A DNA stretch of 12,496 bases from assembly GCA_022712075.1 (NCBI GenBank), contig JALAHE010000054.1, forward strand, positions 1 through 12,496. Reading direction: 5' to 3'. Origin of the DNA: Galactobacter sp. (GTDB lineage Bacteria; Actinomycetota; Actinomycetes; Actinomycetales; Micrococcaceae). Both the position numbers and the translations under genes were made by a program. The notes under the pieces were generated by a model, which was given only the letters and a program-made list of their open reading frames with translations, ran no database searches and was not told the origin of the DNA. Of the stretch, positions 10,910 to 12,496 are shown in pieces. Positions within the stretch are counted from its first letter, which is position 1, and the number at the start of each line of letters is the position of its first letter.

Positions 10910-12496
10910 ATGACCGCCGCAGAGCCACCGCCGGTCCCGCCGGGATCCGGCGCGCCAGCCGCGCCGCCAACGCCCGCCCCGGCGGGCGGCGACCGGCTCT
11001 TCCTGCGCGTGCTCGTCAACACGCTCATCGCCAATGTCACCACCTCGTACCTGTGGTTTGCGCTGACGTTCTGGGTGTACCTGGAGACCAAGTCGGTCAT
11101 GGCCACGGCCATCATCGGCGGCGCGTACATGCTGCTCGTGGCGCTGCTCGGCACGTGGTTCGGCACGCTCGTTGACCGCTTCCGCAAGCACCCGGTGATG
11201 ATCGCGTCCTCGCTCATCACCCTGGCCAGCTACGCCGTGGCCGGCGCCCTCTTCCTGCTCTTACCCACGGACTCGCTGCTCGAATGGCGCGGGCCGTGGT
11301 TCTGGGTGTTTGCCGGCATCATCCTGCTCGGCGGCGTCGTGGAGAACCTGCGCAACATCGCGCTCTCCACGACCGTGACCATCCTTGTCCCGGCCGAACG
11401 CCGGGACCGTGCCAACGGCCTCGTCGGCACGGTGCAGGGCGTCTCCTTCATGGTCACGAGCGTGCTTTCCGGCCTCTCCATCGGTTTCATCGGCATGTCC
11501 GGCACCCTGCTCGTGGCGCTGATCATGACCGCGATTGCCACGGCCCACCTCCTGCTGGCCGTGCGCATCCCCGAGCCGCAGCACGCCGAGGGAGCGCAGC
11601 CCGATGTCCCGCGCGGCATCGACTTCCGCGGGGCCTGGGCCGCCGTGCGTTCGGTGCCGGGGCTGCTCGCGCTGCTGCTCTTTGCCACGTTCAATAACCT
11701 CGTGGGCGGCGTGTTCATGGCGCTCATGGACCCGTACGGGCTCACCCTCTTCGACGTGAAAACGTGGGGCGTCATCCTCGGCCTCACGAGCATCGGCTTC
11801 ATCGTGGGCGGCGGCCTCGTGGCCAAGTTCGGCCTGGGGCCCAAGCCCCTGCGCACCCTGCTGCTCGTGAACATCGCCCTGGCCCTCATCGGCGCCACGT
11901 TCACGCTGCGCGAGTTCTGGTGGCTCTACGCCGCGGGCATCTTCGTCTACATGGCGCTCATCCCGGCCGCCGAGGCGGCGGAGCAGACCATCATCCAGCG
12001 GGTGGTTCCGCTGGCCACCCAGGGCCGCGTCTTTGGCCTGGCGGCGAGCATCGAATCCGCCGCCGCGCCGGTTTCGGCGTTCATCATCGGGCCGGTCGCC
12101 GAGTTCGTGGTGCTCCCCGCCCTGCGCCAGCCGGAGACCGCCGAGCAGTACGCCTGGCTCCTGGGGCGCGGCGAGGCGCGCGGCATCGCGCTCGTGTTCC
12201 TCTTGGCCTCGCTCGTCCTGCTCGTGGTGGTGCTGCTGGCCTTCGCGAGCCGCTCCTACCGGCTCCTGAGCGCGGCCTACGCCGAGGCGGAACCGCCGCC
12301 GGAACCCGCCGCCGAGCCGGGCTCCGACCCTGCCTCCGATCAGCCGGGCCCCGGGGCCCCGGCCGCCGCCGCCGCACCCTCGTCCGGCGCCGGGTCCGCC
12401 GCGGGCCCCGCGGCCGCGGGAGGGCCCGGCGCCCCCCCGGGCCGGGGAACCGGCCCGCGGCGGCGGAGCCTTGGGGGGTATGCCCGCCGCCCCCGC
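10910..12496 (+). CDS. MFS transporter (3' end beyond window)
   Basis: A membrane carrier of the major facilitator superfamily, closest in feel to the EntS/drug-exporter-like group. ATG at 10910 follows GGGGAG (10900-10905) by 4 bases. The first 27 residues are Pro/Ala-rich and non-membrane; helix 1 starts at VLVNTLIANVTTSYLWF. The motif-A loop is GTWFGTLVDRFRKHP, and the helix 4-5 loop has VPAERRDRANGLVGTVQG, typical of this group. About 12 helices end near residue 450 (SLVLLVVVLLAFASRSYRLL). The frame then runs without a stop for some 75 residues of Pro/Ala/Gly-rich sequence to the last base, 529 codons in all. One TTA codon at 11261 is notable in such GC-rich DNA. Substrate unknown; it stands alone behind the amt terminator. 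Confidence 0.9.
   Translation, partial: MTAAEPPPVPPGSGAPAAPPTPAPAGGDRLFLRVLVNTLIANVTTSYLWFALTFWVYLETKSVMATAIIGGAYMLLVALLGTWFGTLVDRFRKHPVMIASSLITLASYAVAGALFLLLPTDSLLEWRGPWFWVFAGIILLGGVVENLRNIALSTTVTILVPAERRDRANGLVGTVQGVSFMVTSVLSGLSIGFIGMSGTLLVALIMTAIATAHLLLAVRIPEPQHAEGAQPDVPRGIDFRGAWAAVRSVPGLLALLLFATFNNLVGGVFMALMDPYGLTLFDVKTWGVILGLTSIGFIVGGGLVAKFGLGPKPLRTLLLVNIALALIGATFTLREFWWLYAAGIFVYMALIPAAEAAEQTIIQRVVPLATQGRVFGLAASIESAAAPVSAFIIGPVAEFVVLPALRQPETAEQYAWLLGRGEARGIALVFLLASLVLLVVVLLAFASRSYRLLSAAYAEAEPPPEPAAEPGSDPASDQPGPGAPAAAAAPSSGAGSAAGPAAAGGPGAPPGRGTGPRRRSLGGYARRPR
12438..12457. other. GGAA-capped hairpin in the low-complexity 3' tail
   Basis: CGGGCCGG-GGAA-CCGGCCCG, a perfect 8-bp stem, lies within the open frame of the second MFS gene. 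Its surroundings (12340-12496) are extremely GC-rich with runs of C and G and further palindromes such as CCGGGGCCCCGG. It may be a terminator-like stem if the reading frame is wrong here, or simple low-complexity coding DNA. Confidence 0.35.

Noticed and set aside
9842..11191. Long minus-strand open frame opposite amt and the second MFS gene
   Set aside because: It crosses the amt terminator and lies antisense to two recognised genes; its sequence is low-complexity Glu/Gly/Arg/Ala-rich.
11261..11263. TTA codon as a bldA-type developmental switch
   Set aside because: A single TTA in one transporter gene is weak evidence, and the regulatory role of TTA is established only in Streptomyces and close relatives, which this window does not specifically indicate.

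Overview
The window is about 70% G+C by eye, with almost all third codon positions G or C, GTG starts in translationally coupled genes and dense packing. Its protein families are typical of Actinomycetota, most likely the Micrococcales. I cannot name a genus from sequence alone. No rRNA, tRNA, CRISPR array, transposase, integrase or phage gene is visible. It reads as ordinary chromosomal metabolic and transport DNA, and I found no clear candidate for an undescribed defence or mobile system. The more interesting material is in the regulatory and intergenic DNA.

Layout. (1) 2-3210, plus strand: the 3' part of an MFS transporter cut by the window start, then a family 2 glycoside hydrolase whose GTG start overlaps the MFS stop; together a probable glycoside uptake and hydrolysis pair. 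(2) 3353-4306, plus: an EamA/DMT exporter, with its stop only 3 bp from the stop of a convergent LysR regulator. (3) 4310-7718: the LysR gene (minus) faces a two-gene operon (plus) encoding a monomeric sarcosine oxidase-type flavoenzyme and an M20 carbamoylase/allantoate amidohydrolase-type zinc hydrolase, with coupled starts and a very strong terminator. The 134-bp LysR/oxidase gap holds an AT-rich island with a perfect palindrome and a threefold 11-bp tandem repeat. (4) 8003-9136, minus: an ornithine cyclodeaminase-superfamily protein resembling proteins annotated 'tyramine oxidase subunit B'. (5) 9491-10735, plus: an Amt ammonium channel divergent from it across a 354-bp gap with candidate operators, closed by a 27-bp-stem terminator. 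(6) 10910-12496, plus: a second MFS transporter running off the window end with a low-complexity tail.

How it may work together. Regions 3-5 share a nitrogen theme: an amine or N-methyl amino acid oxidase, an N-carbamoyl/ureido hydrolase that releases ammonia, a protein associated with amine oxidation, and an ammonium channel. I infer a nitrogen-scavenging neighbourhood. The LysR protein probably controls the oxidase-hydrolase operon, and GlnR-like half-sites at 11-bp spacing upstream of amt suggest global nitrogen control. The exact substrates are not readable from the sequence.

A short dispersed repeat (core TGCCCGACGGCG on the minus strand) occurs at 4274-4294, 7848-7874 and 7919-7945, with a related copy in the amt terminator at about 10766. 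One copy lies inside the 3' end of the EamA gene.
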